NCBI RefSeq assembly: GCF_000763905.1
Contig: NZ_JRKN01000003.1
Coordinates: forward strand, 62,001 to 126,000
Origin: Paracoccus halophilus
GTDB lineage: Bacteria; Pseudomonadota; Alphaproteobacteria; Rhodobacterales; Rhodobacteraceae
DNA length: 64,000 bases
Reading direction: 5' to 3'
Shown here piece by piece: positions 50,573 to 62,511 of the stretch; the stretch's first letter is position 1, and each line of letters opens with the position of its first letter. The position numbers and the translations under genes were made by a program. A model generated the notes under the pieces. It made no database searches, was not told the DNA's origin, and worked only from the letters and a program-made list of their open reading frames with translations.

Positions 50573-51712
50573 TCAGCGGAAAAGCACCAGCGAGCCGGGC
50601 GACCAGCTGACATTCGCGCGAGCGCCGACATCCTGCACCTCGCGGCCAAAGACATTGCGCATGGCGATGCGGACCGGCCGCACCTTGTCGCCGAACCCGT
50701 CCGAGCCGTCCAGCCGGATGTCGTAATAGGTCATGTCGCCGTAATAGACGACCTCGTCGATCACGCCCTCGGCCACATGGGAATGGCCGGCCGCGCCCGG
50801 GGCCACCAGCGAAACCGCCTCGGGGCGGAAGCCGATGCTGGGGCCGTCATCGTCGGGATTGGCGCGGCTGACATTGCTGGCCGGAATTTCGACGCGGCCA
50901 AAGCCCGGCACCTCGATTTCCGTGCCGCTGGGCGTATCGCCCACGACCCGCGTCGGCAGAAAATTCATCACGCCGATGAAATCCGCGACCCGGCGGCTGG
51001 CGGGGCGGGCATAAAGCGCCTCGGGGCCGTCAAGCTGGGCGATGCCGCCCTCGAACATGACGGCGATGCGGTCGGACATGACCAGCGCCTCTTCCTGGTC
51101 ATGGGTCACGAGGACGAAGGTGATGCCGACCTGGCGCTGCAGCTTGATCAGTTCGACCTGCATCTGCTCGCGCATCTTGCGGTCCAGCGCGGACAGGGGC
51201 TCATCAAGGAGCAGCACCTTGGGTTTCAGGATCAGCGCCCGGGCCAGCGCCACGCGCTGCCGCTGGCCGCCCGAAAGCGCATGGCTGGCGCGGGCGCCAT
51301 AGCCTTTCAGCCCGACCATGGCCAGCGCCTCCTCGACCGCCGCGGCCTTTTCGGCCTTGCCGCGCGGATCGCGGCGCAGACCGAAGCCGACATTTTCCGC
51401 CACGGTCAGATGCGGGAATATGGCATAGGACTGAAAGACCATGTTCGTGGGCCGGTGGTTCGCCGCCACCCCCGCCATGTCCTTGCCATCGACCAGAACC
51501 ACGCCCGAGCTGATATCCTCGAACCCGGCGATGGTGCGCAGAAGCGTGGTCTTGCCGCAGCCGGACGGGCCCAGCAGCGAAAAGAACTCGCCCGCCCGGA
51601 TGGTCAGGTCGATGCCGCGCAGCGCATGGTAATCGCCGTAATATTTATGCACGCCGCGGCATTCGATCATCGGCGTGACGGCCTCCGGCCGGTTGTCGCG
51701 GGTCTCGGTCAC
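50573..51712 (-). CDS. potA: Polyamine-type ABC transporter ATP-binding protein
   Basis: 379 residues, cytoplasmic ATPase. Walker A GPSGCGKTTLLR, signature ALSGGQRQRVALARAL, Walker B VLLLDEPLSALD, and the H-loop in VTHDQEE. The C-terminal TOBE domain (about residues 280-375) is present. Sequence order resembles PotA/spermidine-putrescine importers. Four-base overlap with the permease gene at 51709. No binding protein is adjacent. Confidence 0.9.
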   Translation of the reverse strand: MTETRDNRPEAVTPMIECRGVHKYYGDYHALRGIDLTIRAGEFFSLLGPSGCGKTTLLRTIAGFEDISSGVVLVDGKDMAGVAANHRPTNMVFQSYAIFPHLTVAENVGFGLRRDPRGKAEKAAAVEEALAMVGLKGYGARASHALSGGQRQRVALARALILKPKVLLLDEPLSALDRKMREQMQVELIKLQRQVGITFVLVTHDQEEALVMSDRIAVMFEGGIAQLDGPEALYARPASRRVADFIGVMNFLPTRVVGDTPSGTEIEVPGFGRVEIPASNVSRANPDDDGPSIGFRPEAVSLVAPGAAGHSHVAEGVIDEVVYYGDMTYYDIRLDGSDGFGDKVRPVRIAMRNVFGREVQDVGARANVSWSPGSLVLFR

Positions 51713-52518
51713 AGGAAGCCTCCGGTATCCTTGGCGCCGGTCCGGGCGACGCCCCGGCGGCGGAAATATTCGGCGATGGTCAGCAGGACGATCGACAGCA
51801 CGACCAGCACCGTGCCCAGGGCCATGATCATCGGGATCTGCTTGGGGAAACGCAGCTGGCTGAAGATATAGGTGGGCAGGGTCGGCTCGTTCCCGGCCAG
51901 GAAGAAGGCGATGATGAACTCATCTAGGCTGATGGTAAAGCTCATCAGCAGGGACGAGATGATGCCCGGCATGACCAGCGGCAGGATGACCAGCCGGAAC
52001 GCGCTCCATTTCGTTTCGCCCAGATCATAGGCGGCCTCTTCCAGCGAGCGGTCCAGCGAGTTGAAGGCCGTGGACAGGATCACCGCCGCATAGGGCATGC
52101 AGATCAGCGTATGGCCCAGGATGACGGTAAAGACGTTCAGCGTCATGCCCAGCGACAGGAGCACCACCAGAAGCGCGATCGCGACGATGATTTCCGGCAG
52201 CACCAGCGGCAGCATGATCAGCCCCATGATCGGCCCCTTGCCCGGAAAGGCGAACCGGGTCGAGGCGCGGGCGGCGAATATCCCCAGGCAGGTCGCCAGC
52301 ACCGAGGACGAGACCGCGATGATCAGCGAATTCGTCAGCGCCCGGCGCAGCGTGGCATTGCCGAACATCTGGCCGAACCATTCGGTGGTAAAGCTCTTCA
52401 GCGGAAACGAGATCACCGTGCCCGAGTTGAAGGCGAAGATCGGCAAAAGCAGGATCGGCGCATAGAGAAACAGCAGATAGAGCAGCGCATAGGCGCGCAG
52501 GCCGGACCCTTTCATCAT
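51709..52518 (-). CDS. potC: Polyamine-type ABC transporter permease (PotC-like)
   Basis: 269 residues with six membrane helices. The EAA loop reads EAAYDLGETKWSAFRLVILPLVMPGI. The second half of the permease pair. Overlaps potB by four bases and potA by four. Substrate is probably a polyamine by family, but putrescine, spermidine and related compounds cannot be separated by sequence. Confidence 0.9.
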   Translation of the reverse strand: MMKGSGLRAYALLYLLFLYAPILLLPIFAFNSGTVISFPLKSFTTEWFGQMFGNATLRRALTNSLIIAVSSSVLATCLGIFAARASTRFAFPGKGPIMGLIMLPLVLPEIIVAIALLVVLLSLGMTLNVFTVILGHTLICMPYAAVILSTAFNSLDRSLEEAAYDLGETKWSAFRLVILPLVMPGIISSLLMSFTISLDEFIIAFFLAGNEPTLPTYIFSQLRFPKQIPMIMALGTVLVVLSIVLLTIAEYFRRRGVARTGAKDTGGFL

Positions 52519-53384
52519 TGCCGCACCTTCAGGAAACGTCGGTTCAGGGCGACGAAGATCAGGCTGAACACCGCCACGATCAGCATCGCCGTCACCGCCA
52601 GGGCCGAGCCCAGCGGCCTATTGTCCAGATCCAGCATCTGCGCCTGGATCATGTTGGCGATCATCGGGATCTTGCCGCCGCCGATCACCGTGGGCGTGAC
52701 GTAGTCGCCGATCACCGGGATAAAGACGATCAGCGAGGCCGCGACCACGCCGGGCATGGCCAGTGGCAGCGTCACCCGCCAGAAGGTCATCGCCCGGCTT
52801 TCGCCCAGATCGCGCCCCGCCTCCAGCAGCGAGCGGTCGATCTTTTCCAGTGCGATGAAGATCGGCAGGATCGCAAAGGGGGCATAGGCATGGGCCAGGG
52901 TGATGACGATCGAGTTCACATTATAAAGCAGGAAGGTCAGCGGTTCCTCGATCAGCCCGACCGAGGTCAGCCCGGAATTGATCACGCCGTTATAGCCCAG
53001 GATCACCTTCCACAGGAAAACCCGGATCAGGTAGCTGGTCCAGAACGGAATGGTGATCAGAAACAGCCACATGGATTTCTTGTGCGCCGGCACCGCGAAG
53101 CTGAGGAAATAGGCCACCGGAAAGGCCAGAAGCACCGTCACCAGCGTCACCAGCGCCGCCACCCCAAGCGAGCGCAGCATGATCTTGTGAAAGATCGGAT
53201 CGGCCCAGACCGAAGCATAGTTTTCCAGCGTGAATTCGCGGATGACTGTCAGGTAGCCGTCCTTGAAAAAGGAATAGGCCAGGATGGTCAGCAGCGGCGC
53301 GGCCATGATCAGCAGCGCATAGCCGAGTGGCGGCGCGATCAGGCTGAGGCCCTGCGCGGCTTGCGATCGGTTTGCTGAAGCCAT
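52515..53384 (-). CDS. potB: Polyamine-type ABC transporter permease (PotB-like)
   Basis: 289 residues, six membrane helices. EAA loop EAGRDLGESRAMTFWRVTLPLAMPGV. The start at 53384 (GGAAC upstream) is preferred over a longer frame that begins in a weakly coding region. It is the first gene of potB-potC-potA. Upstream is yjbQ, 97 bases away. Confidence 0.9.
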   Translation of the reverse strand: MASANRSQAAQGLSLIAPPLGYALLIMAAPLLTILAYSFFKDGYLTVIREFTLENYASVWADPIFHKIMLRSLGVAALVTLVTVLLAFPVAYFLSFAVPAHKKSMWLFLITIPFWTSYLIRVFLWKVILGYNGVINSGLTSVGLIEEPLTFLLYNVNSIVITLAHAYAPFAILPIFIALEKIDRSLLEAGRDLGESRAMTFWRVTLPLAMPGVVAASLIVFIPVIGDYVTPTVIGGGKIPMIANMIQAQMLDLDNRPLGSALAVTAMLIVAVFSLIFVALNRRFLKVRQ

Positions 53385-53481
53385 TCTTCGTTCCTGCGCC
53401 TTGATCCGCATGTTTCCATTGCAGGTTTTCATATCCCGGGGCCAAGGGAAAGATGTTTTCGCAGCCTGGCCGCCCGCGCCC

Positions 53482-53904
53482 TCAGCCCGGCTGGAACCGC
53501 GCCGCGATCTGGCGGCGATGCGGCGCCCGGCGATGCTCGACCAGATAGATGCCCTGCCAGGTCCCCAGCTCCATCCGCCCGGCCGTCACCGGGATCTGCA
53601 GGCTGACCGGCAGGATCGCGGCTTTCAGATGCGCGGGCATGTCGTCGGGCCCCTCGAGCCTGTGACTCAGCCAGCCCATCGAGGGATGATCCGCCTGCGG
53701 CGCGATCCGGTCCAGCCAGCCCAGCAGGTCGCGCCGCACATCGGGATCGGCGTTTTCCTGAATCAGCAGGCTGGCCGAGGTATGGCGGACCAGCAGCGTC
53801 AGGATGCCATCGCCTGCACCGATCCGATGCAGCCATGAGACGACATCGCGGGTGAAATCATGACAGGCGGGACCGTCGGTCGCGATGGTAAAGATGTGGT
53901 TCAT
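53482..53904 (-). CDS. YjbQ family protein (UPF0047)
   Basis: 140 residues, small beta protein. Conserved core LTLLVRHTSASLLIQENADPDV near residue 36 and GTWQGIYLVEHRRAPHRR near the end, with the His residues thought to bind metal. Some members have been described as secondary thiamine phosphate synthases; the physiological role is not settled. It follows rmuC by 27 bases. Confidence 0.88.
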   Translation of the reverse strand: MNHIFTIATDGPACHDFTRDVVSWLHRIGAGDGILTLLVRHTSASLLIQENADPDVRRDLLGWLDRIAPQADHPSMGWLSHRLEGPDDMPAHLKAAILPVSLQIPVTAGRMELGTWQGIYLVEHRRAPHRRQIAARFQPG

Positions 53905-53931
53905 CCGTTTCCCCCGAGCCTTGTTCCGCCT

Positions 53932-55398
53932 CTATTCCGCCGCGTCGCGCCCCGCGTCCGGCCCGGGCAGCGCCTCGCCGCCGTCATGGTCCAGCGAGAT
54001 CCGCTTCTGCGCACGCGCGCCCAGTTCGCGCAGCATCTCGACCTGACGGATGACATTGCCCTGGCCGCGGGTCAGCCGGTCCATGGCCTGACCATGCGCG
54101 CGGCCGGCCTGATCCAGCGCCTTGCCGACCGCCTCCATGCTGTCCACGAAACCCGCCACCTTGTCATAGATCGCCCCGGCGCGGCGGGCGATTTCCAGCG
54201 CATTCGTCTCGCGCCGCTCGACCATCCAGATATGTTCGACCGTGCGCAGGGTCAGCATCAGCGTGGTCGGCGTGGCCAGCCCGACGCGCCGGTCCAGCGC
54301 GAAACTGGCCAGTTCGGGGTCATGGCGCAGCGCCTCGGAAAAAGCGCCCTCGATCGGGATGAACATCAGCACGTAATCGACCGAGGCATCGTCCATCGCG
54401 TCATAGCCCTTATCCGACAGCGCGGTGACATGGGCGCGGATCGCGGCGACATGGCGGCGCAGGGCGGCGTCGCGCTCGGCCGGATCCTCGGCATTCACCG
54501 ATTGCTCATAGGCGTTCAGCGACACCTTGCTGTCGATCACCAGCACCTTGCCGCGCGGCATGCGCACGATGACATCGGGACGCCACAGCGCGCCAGCCTC
54601 GTCGCGGAAACTGCTCTGCAGATCGTAATGCGTGCCCTCGGTCAGGCCCGATTCCTCAAGGATTCGCTGCAGGATCATCTCGCCCCAGGCGCCCTGCCGC
54701 TGCTTTTCGCCCTTGAGCGCGCGGGTCAGTTCCACCGCCTCGCGGCTGATTTCCTCGGAGCGGCGGTGCAGCCCCTCGATCTGCTCGCGCAGCCGCGCGC
54801 CCTCTTCGTCCAGCACCTTGTTGCGGGCCTGCAATTCGGTCTGGAAACGATGCACCTGATCGCGGAACGGGGTCAGCAGGGCGCTCAGCTGCTCGCCATG
54901 GGTCTTTTGCATCTCGACGCCCTGCGTCTTCAGCGTCTCATTGGCCATCAGCCGGAACTGGCCGGTCATTTCCTCGCGCAGCTCGCGCAGCGTGGCGATA
55001 TCGCGTTCCGCCGCCTCGCGGTCCTTCTGCGCGGCCAACCGCGCCTCTGCCAGTTCCCGCTCGAGCCGCGAGACCGCCTGCCTTTCGCGATGCAGCACAT
55101 CGGTCAGGTTGTCGCGCTCTTCGCCCAATTCCTGCAGCCGCAGGTTCTGCGATTCGGCGCGCGTTTCAAGCCGGCCGGTTCGCAGCTGCTGCTCGCGCAG
55201 GGCCTCGCGCTCCTGCTCAAGGCGCGTGCGATCCTGTTCGGCGCGGGCCATCGCGGCGCCCTGCGCAGCGCGAAGGGCGCCGCGCACGCGCCACAGCACG
55301 AGGGTCAGAACCAGCGACAAAAGCACCGCAACGGCCAGCAGGATCTGAAGCCTCTCCGGATCGCTCAGCAAGGTCCCAAGGAATTGCGCATCGACCAT
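53932..55398 (-). CDS. rmuC: DNA recombination protein RmuC
   Basis: 488 residues. One N-terminal membrane helix (ILLAVAVLLSLVLTLVLW) is followed by a long coiled coil (about residues 45-190, rich in RLEQEREALREQQ) and the RmuC nuclease-like domain, with GAWGEMILQRILEESGL, GKVLVIDSKVSLNAYE and VDYVLMFIPIEGAF. It limits inversions at short inverted repeats, as in E. coli. The start at 55398 has GGGGGCGGCAG upstream; an earlier in-frame ATG (55416) lacks a site. Confidence 0.93.
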   Translation of the reverse strand: MVDAQFLGTLLSDPERLQILLAVAVLLSLVLTLVLWRVRGALRAAQGAAMARAEQDRTRLEQEREALREQQLRTGRLETRAESQNLRLQELGEERDNLTDVLHRERQAVSRLERELAEARLAAQKDREAAERDIATLRELREEMTGQFRLMANETLKTQGVEMQKTHGEQLSALLTPFRDQVHRFQTELQARNKVLDEEGARLREQIEGLHRRSEEISREAVELTRALKGEKQRQGAWGEMILQRILEESGLTEGTHYDLQSSFRDEAGALWRPDVIVRMPRGKVLVIDSKVSLNAYEQSVNAEDPAERDAALRRHVAAIRAHVTALSDKGYDAMDDASVDYVLMFIPIEGAFSEALRHDPELASFALDRRVGLATPTTLMLTLRTVEHIWMVERRETNALEIARRAGAIYDKVAGFVDSMEAVGKALDQAGRAHGQAMDRLTRGQGNVIRQVEMLRELGARAQKRISLDHDGGEALPGPDAGRDAAE

Positions 55399-55528
55399 CT
55401 GCCGCCCCCGATCCATGAATTCGCGGGCGAGTGTTCACCTTTTGCCCCGGGATTGCAACCCGCCCCCTTTCCTATCGCCACGTCTCGCCCTAGCTTCCTG
55501 CCATATCAAGCAAGACAGGAGACCCGAA

Positions 55529-56077
55529 ATGGTCAAAAGCGTCGCCGTCATGGTCGGATCACTGCGCAGGGATTCGATCAACCGCAGACTTGCCCGAGCG
55601 CTGGAAAAGCTGGCCGACGGCCGGTTGCAGTTCCATGAGCTGCATATCGGCGAGCTGCCCCATTACAATGACGATCTGTGGGACAATCTCCCCGAGTCGG
55701 TCGCCCGTTTCAAGGACCGGATGGACCATTCCGACGCCGTGCTGGCCGTCACGCCGGAATACAATCGCGGCTATCCCGGCCTGATCAAGAATGCGCTGGA
55801 CTGGGGCACCCGCCCTTACGGCCAGAACAGCTGGGCCAACAAACCGGCGGCGATCACCGGCACATCATCCGGTGTGATCGGCACGGCGGTCGGCCAATCC
55901 CATCTGAAAAGCGACATGCTGAACATGGGCATGATCGTGATGACCCGCCCCGAGGCCTATATCCAGTTCAAGCCCGAAGCCTATGCCGCCGATGGCAGCG
56001 TAACCGACGATTCGATCCGCAAGTTCCTGACCGAATTCATGGATTCCTTTGTCACCTGGATCGACAAGCACGGCTGA
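55529..56077 (+). CDS. NADPH-dependent FMN reductase family protein
   Basis: 182 residues, flavodoxin-like fold. FMN phosphate loop GSLRRDSINRRLA at residues 10-22; PEYNRGYPGLIKNALDW marks the flavin-binding region; GTSSGVIGTAVGQ follows. Similar to the ChrR/ArsH-type quinone and azo reductases. It is divergent from rmuC. A strong terminator lies after it. Confidence 0.9.
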   Translation: MVKSVAVMVGSLRRDSINRRLARALEKLADGRLQFHELHIGELPHYNDDLWDNLPESVARFKDRMDHSDAVLAVTPEYNRGYPGLIKNALDWGTRPYGQNSWANKPAAITGTSSGVIGTAVGQSHLKSDMLNMGMIVMTRPEAYIQFKPEAYAADGSVTDDSIRKFLTEFMDSFVTWIDKHG

Positions 56078-56100
56078 GGCAAGCCGCCATGGCATGAAAA

Positions 56101-56123
56101 GGGCCGCGCATATCGCGCGGCCC
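56101..56123. terminator. Bidirectional terminator between the FMN reductase gene and rpoD
   Basis: Perfect 9-bp stem GGGCCGCGC / GCGCGGCCC, loop ATATC. Plus side runs into CTGCTTTTT; minus side into TTTTCATG. Fits both convergent genes. Confidence 0.85.
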
Positions 56124-56148
56124 CTGCTTTTTCCAATGCGCGGGGCGA

Positions 56149-58161
<2,013 letters not shown>

Positions 58162-58303
58162 GCTGGCTCCCTTGAAGCGGTGATTCGCAAATGGGCGAAT
58201 CGGGATCGGCGTTCGACCGGTTCTAACCGAATCACGGGCCCTTTCATAGCCCATGGAGGTTAACGAACCGTGGTGATTCGGTGCGAATGATTCGCGCCCG
58301 GTT

Positions 58304-60244
58304 TCATCGGCGCGGCTTGCGCCATATCTCGTTTTTCAGCGCGGCCTCCAGAAAAGCGCGACGAGAATCGCTGTCCTCGCCCAGATCGGAGAGGTTAGCC
58401 AGCGAAGGATGGTCGGCCTGTTGGCGTGCGCGTCCCGATTCGGTTACACGCCAAGTCAGACCCTCATCTGCCAGCCCTACTATCTCGGCCTCTGCACGCT
58501 CGATTTCTCGCTTGACTGCACGACGAGCCGACAATTGTTCGAGAGTGTTCACGAGCCGCAATTCTGCTTCGGAAAGCGGAACGGATTTCCAGATGAATGG
58601 CGTGGCTATGACTTGTGGTAGCGCCATAATCTTTTCAAGAGCGCGCTGCCCCTTGCCGGACTGAGAACCAGATAGAAGGTCGTGAACCAAGGCAGCGCGT
58701 TCTTCGTCTTGAGGCTCCAACCGTTCTAAATGCCCCTCGACCGAGGAAATCAGCTCGGGGTAAACGGCACATATCGCCAGCACCATCGCCTCGATCAGCG
58801 CCTCGGCCTCATGCTCGCCGGCCTGGGGCGAGGACAGGCGCGAGGCGCGCGCCGGCTCGCTGGGCTGGACCGGCAGATGGCGCGCATCGCGGCCCTGCCC
58901 CTTGCGCCCCTGCCAGCCCTCGCGCGGGGGCGGGCGGTTCGTCGCGCCATCGCGGCGGCGCGGCCCGAACAGTTCCCATTTCAGGTTCTTCAGCGCGGCG
59001 GAATAATGGTCGCGCGTATCCTTGTCGGGGATTTTCGCGATGGCATCGCCAAGCGCCTTGTCCAGCGCGGCGCGGCGTTCGGGGCTGTCAAAGACGCGCC
59101 CCTCGGTCTCGCGCCGCCAGAGCAGATCGACCAGCGGCCGCGCCTCGTCCAGAACGCCGGCCATGGCCGCCGCGCCGCTGGCCCGGATCAGGTCGTCGGG
59201 GTCCTGCCCCTGCGGCATGAAGGCAAAGCGCAGCGCCTGCCCCGGCCCGGTCATCGGCAGCGCCAGATCGATCAGGCGCATGGCCGCGCGCAGCCCGGCC
59301 TCGTCGCCATCCAGCGCGATCACCGGCTCGGGCGAGATGCGCCACATCAGCCGCAGCTGATCCTCGGTGATCGCCGTGCCCAGCGGCGCCACGGCACCCT
59401 CGAACCCGGCGCGAACGAGGGCGATCACATCCATATAGCCCTCGGCCACGATCAGCGGCTTACCCCTGGCCACCGCCGCCCGCGCGGGTCCGACATTGTA
59501 GAGGTTGCGCCCCTTGTCAAAGAGGACGGTTTCCGGGCTGTTGAGGTATTTCGCCCGCGCATTCGGATCCATCGCGCGGCCGCCAAAGGCGATGCAGCGC
59601 CCGCGCCCGTCGCGAATCGGGAAGATGATGCGGCCGCGGAACCGGTCAAAGGGTGCGCCGCCATCGTCGGGCTTTGCCGCCAGCCCGGCATCGACGATCA
59701 GCGCCTGATCCACGCCCTTGCTGCGCAGGGCATTGAACAGGCCCTGCCGCTGATCCGGCGCGAAGCCGATGCCGAAGGCCTCGCCGGCGGCCTCGTCCAG
59801 GCCCCGCCGCGCCAGATAGTCGCGCGCCGCCTGCGCCGCGCCGGTCTGCAATTGCAGGCGGAACCAGCGCGCGGCCTGCTCCATCACCGCGACCAGTTCG
59901 CTGCGGCGGTCGGCCCGCTGGACCTCGCGCGGGTCGCGTTCGGGCATCTGCAAGCCCGCCTCGGAGGCCAGCATCTGGACCGCCTCGATGAAGCCCAGCC
60001 CCTCGGCCTCGCGCAGGAAGGTCAGCGCGTCGCCCTTGGCGTGGCAGCCAAAGCAGTAATAGAAGCCCTTCTGGTCATCGACATGGAACGAGGCGGTCTT
60101 TTCGCCGTGAAACGGGCAAGGCGCCCACCAGTCGCCCTTGGCCTGATTCGAGCGCCGCAGATCCCAGACCACCTTGCGCCCGATCACGCGGGACAGGGGC
60201 ACACGGGCACGGATCTCGTCAAGGAACTGGGGCGGCAGACTCAT
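58304..60244 (-). CDS. dnaG: DNA primase
   Basis: 646 residues. It makes RNA primers for replication. Zinc-binding CHC2 motif with C43, H46, C64, C67 ([24 protein letters not shown]). Toprim core [55 protein letters not shown]. The last part (about residues 490-640, DNA 58320-58770) is lower in GC: one line I counted was about 48%, against over 70% just upstream. That region corresponds to the helicase-binding domain, which varies between species. The gene is complete and in frame. Confidence 0.95.
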   Translation of the reverse strand: MSLPPQFLDEIRARVPLSRVIGRKVVWDLRRSNQAKGDWWAPCPFHGEKTASFHVDDQKGFYYCFGCHAKGDALTFLREAEGLGFIEAVQMLASEAGLQMPERDPREVQRADRRSELVAVMEQAARWFRLQLQTGAAQAARDYLARRGLDEAAGEAFGIGFAPDQRQGLFNALRSKGVDQALIVDAGLAAKPDDGGAPFDRFRGRIIFPIRDGRGRCIAFGGRAMDPNARAKYLNSPETVLFDKGRNLYNVGPARAAVARGKPLIVAEGYMDVIALVRAGFEGAVAPLGTAITEDQLRLMWRISPEPVIALDGDEAGLRAAMRLIDLALPMTGPGQALRFAFMPQGQDPDDLIRASGAAAMAGVLDEARPLVDLLWRRETEGRVFDSPERRAALDKALGDAIAKIPDKDTRDHYSAALKNLKWELFGPRRRDGATNRPPPREGWQGRKGQGRDARHLPVQPSEPARASRLSSPQAGEHEAEALIEAMVLAICAVYPELISSVEGHLERLEPQDEERAALVHDLLSGSQSGKGQRALEKIMALPQVIATPFIWKSVPLSEAELRLVNTLEQLSARRAVKREIERAEAEIVGLADEGLTWRVTESGRARQQADHPSLANLSDLGEDSDSRRAFLEAALKNEIWRKPRR

Positions 60245-60286
60245 GCTGTTCTATATCGGATCGCCGGCGGCGATTGAAAAGGGGCT

Positions 60287-60871
60287 TCACGCGCCGACCG
60301 CGCCGCGCACCAGATCCCAATAGACCGCGACCACCTTGTCCCGGTCCAGCCGCCCGCCCTCGCGATACCAGTTCGTCACGCCGGTCAGCATGGAAATCAG
60401 CGCCATGGCGGTCAGCCGCGTGTCGGGCACCGACATGCTGCCCTGCGCCTGCCCGGCGATCAGGATCGCCTCCAGCGCGTCCTCGTAGCGGCGGCGCAGA
60501 TCCGCGATCTGGCGATGGTTTTCCGGGGTCAGGCTGCGCAGTTCCATATAGGACAGGAACACCGCCTCGGGGTGTTCGAGGCTGGTGCGGATGTGAAAGC
60601 GCAGGAAACTCTGCAGCCGGTCCAGCGGCGGGCGGGCGGGGTCGTCCTGCCAGGCGCCCAGCAATTCCTCCATATGGCCGCGCAGAAGATCGGCCAGCAG
60701 CGCCTGCTTGTCCGGCGTATAGGCGTAAAGCGCGCCGGCCTGCACGCCCACCTCGGCCGCGATCTGGCGCATCGAGACGGCGGCAAAGCCATGGCGCGCG
60801 AACAGCCTGCGCGCCGCCTCGCGGATCGCGGGCCCGGTGATCTCTGCGCGTGAACCCTGGGTGCGTGCCAT
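60287..60871 (-). CDS. TetR family transcriptional regulator
   Basis: 194 residues. N-terminal helix-turn-helix: ARRLFARHGFAAVSMRQIAAEVGVQAGALYAYTPDKQALL. The C-terminal ligand-binding region is all-helical. The start was placed at MARTQGSRAEITG, where a TetR domain begins. Neighbours: dnaG (42 bases downstream on the same strand) and a divergent lipoprotein gene with lldD behind it, which may be its target (inferred, not shown). Confidence 0.87.
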   Translation of the reverse strand: MARTQGSRAEITGPAIREAARRLFARHGFAAVSMRQIAAEVGVQAGALYAYTPDKQALLADLLRGHMEELLGAWQDDPARPPLDRLQSFLRFHIRTSLEHPEAVFLSYMELRSLTPENHRQIADLRRRYEDALEAILIAGQAQGSMSVPDTRLTAMALISMLTGVTNWYREGGRLDRDKVVAVYWDLVRGAVGA

Positions 60872-60972
60872 GCCGCCTTCTAGGGACGAAACCCGCCCGA
60901 AGGAAGAGCGCATCTTGCCCCCACCCGCCGGCTGGTTCTATCTATCGCGATGACAATGATCGGGGGGACGGC

Positions 60973-61323
60973 ATGGGCTTGCGGCAGATCTTGGGCGCGA
61001 CGGCGCTGATCGGGCTGGCGGCCTGTGGCGACAATACCTCTGACTATCCCGCCCTGTTGCCGACCGAGCAGGTGCTGGCCGAACCCGCCATTGCGGGCCA
61101 TGCCGCCGATGCCGCGCAGCTCGATACCGCCGGCGCGGCGCTGGAGGCGCGCAACCGCAGCCTTCGCGCCCGCGCCCCGGGAACCGCCGCCGGCACGGGC
61201 GATCTGCAACGCCGTGCCCAGGCGCTGCGCAGCCGCGCGAAAACCCTGTCCGAGCGGTCGCCGGACGGATCGCCCTGCCCCGAGGACCGGCCCGATTGCG
61301 CCAGCCCCTCCGGACAGGACTGA
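60973..61323 (+). CDS. Small lipoprotein, unknown function
   Basis: 116 residues. Signal IGLAAC with the lipid-modified Cys at 18. The mature part has a helical, Arg/Ala-rich stretch (AALEARNRSLRARAPG, DLQRRAQALRSRAKTL) and a short Pro/Cys ending (SPCPEDRPDCASPSGQ) with two cysteines. No family recognised. It lies 15 bases before lldD, so it is probably cotranscribed with it. Confidence 0.72.
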   Translation: MGLRQILGATALIGLAACGDNTSDYPALLPTEQVLAEPAIAGHAADAAQLDTAGAALEARNRSLRARAPGTAAGTGDLQRRAQALRSRAKTLSERSPDGSPCPEDRPDCASPSGQD

Positions 61324-61338
61324 CCAAGGAGAATCCCC

Positions 61339-62502
61339 ATGCCCGTGATCACCTGTATCGAGGATCTGAAACGGATCTATCGCCGCCGCACACCGCGCAT
61401 GTTCTATGACTATACCGAGAGCGGCAGCTATACCGAGAGCACCTTTCGCGCCAATACCGACGATTTCGCGCGCATCAGGCTGCGCCAGAAGGTTGCGGTG
61501 GACATGACCGGCCGCAGCACCGAAAGCACGATGATCGGCGGCAGGGTGGCGATGCCGGTGGCGCTGGCGCCGGTCGGCATGACCGGCATGCAATCCGCCG
61601 ATGGCGAGATCAAGGCCGCCAATGCCGCCCGGAAATTCGGCATCCCCTATACGCTGTCGACCATGTCCATCTGCTCGATCGAGGATGTGGCCGAGGCGAC
61701 GCGCCACCCGTTCTGGTTCCAGCTTTACGTCATGCGCGACCAGGAGTTCCTGGAGGCGATCATCGAGCGGGCGAAGCGCGCGAATTGCTCGGCGCTGGTG
61801 CTGACGCTGGATCTTCAGATCCTCGGCCAGCGCCACAAGGATCTGAAGAACGGCCTGTCCGCGCCGCCCAAGCTGACCCTGCCGGTGATGCTGGATCTGG
61901 CGACGAAATGGCGTTGGGGGATCGAGATGCTGCAGACCCGGCGGCGCAGTTTCGGCAATATCGTCGGCCATGCCAAGGGCGTGGGCGACACCCGCTCGCT
62001 GATGAGCTGGACGGCCGAGCAGTTCGATCCGCAGCTCGACTGGGACAAGATCGCGCGCATCCGCGATCTCTGGGGCGGCAAGCTGATCCTCAAGGGGATC
62101 AACGATCCCGAGGATGCCCGTATCGCGGCGGATTTCGGCGCCGATGCCATCGTGGTCAGCAACCATGGCGGCCGGCAGCTGGACGGCGCCGTCAGCTCGA
62201 TCCGCATGCTGCCCGAGATCGTCAAGGCGGTGGGCGATCAGGTGGAGATCCATCTCGACAGCGGCATCCGGTCTGGTCAGGACGTGCTCAAGGCGCTGGC
62301 GCTCGGCGCCCATGGGACGATGATCGGCCGCGCCTATATCTACGGCCTCGGCGCCATGGGAGAAGAAGGCGTCAGCACCGCGCTCGAGGTGATCCGCAAG
62401 GAGCTGGACATCACAATGGCGCTGTGCGGCGAACGCAATGTCGCGGATCTGGGGCGTCACAATCTGCTGATCCCCAGGGAGTTTCTTGAACCCTACGCCT
62501 GA
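61339..62502 (+). CDS. lldD: FMN-dependent alpha-hydroxy-acid dehydrogenase (L-lactate dehydrogenase, LldD type)
   Basis: 387 residues, peripheral membrane flavoprotein that oxidises L-lactate to pyruvate and passes electrons to quinone. FMN-binding IAALAPVGMTGMQ-like start (MPVALAPVGMTGM), the catalytic His in VSNHGGRQLDGAVSSI, flavin-binding Lys in LILKGINDPEDA. End GRHNLLIPREF. Length fits LldD (about 380-396). It is preceded by a small lipoprotein and a divergent TetR gene. Confidence 0.9.
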   Translation: MPVITCIEDLKRIYRRRTPRMFYDYTESGSYTESTFRANTDDFARIRLRQKVAVDMTGRSTESTMIGGRVAMPVALAPVGMTGMQSADGEIKAANAARKFGIPYTLSTMSICSIEDVAEATRHPFWFQLYVMRDQEFLEAIIERAKRANCSALVLTLDLQILGQRHKDLKNGLSAPPKLTLPVMLDLATKWRWGIEMLQTRRRSFGNIVGHAKGVGDTRSLMSWTAEQFDPQLDWDKIARIRDLWGGKLILKGINDPEDARIAADFGADAIVVSNHGGRQLDGAVSSIRMLPEIVKAVGDQVEIHLDSGIRSGQDVLKALALGAHGTMIGRAYIYGLGAMGEEGVSTALEVIRKELDITMALCGERNVADLGRHNLLIPREFLEPYA

Positions 62503-62511
62503 ACCGGCCGG

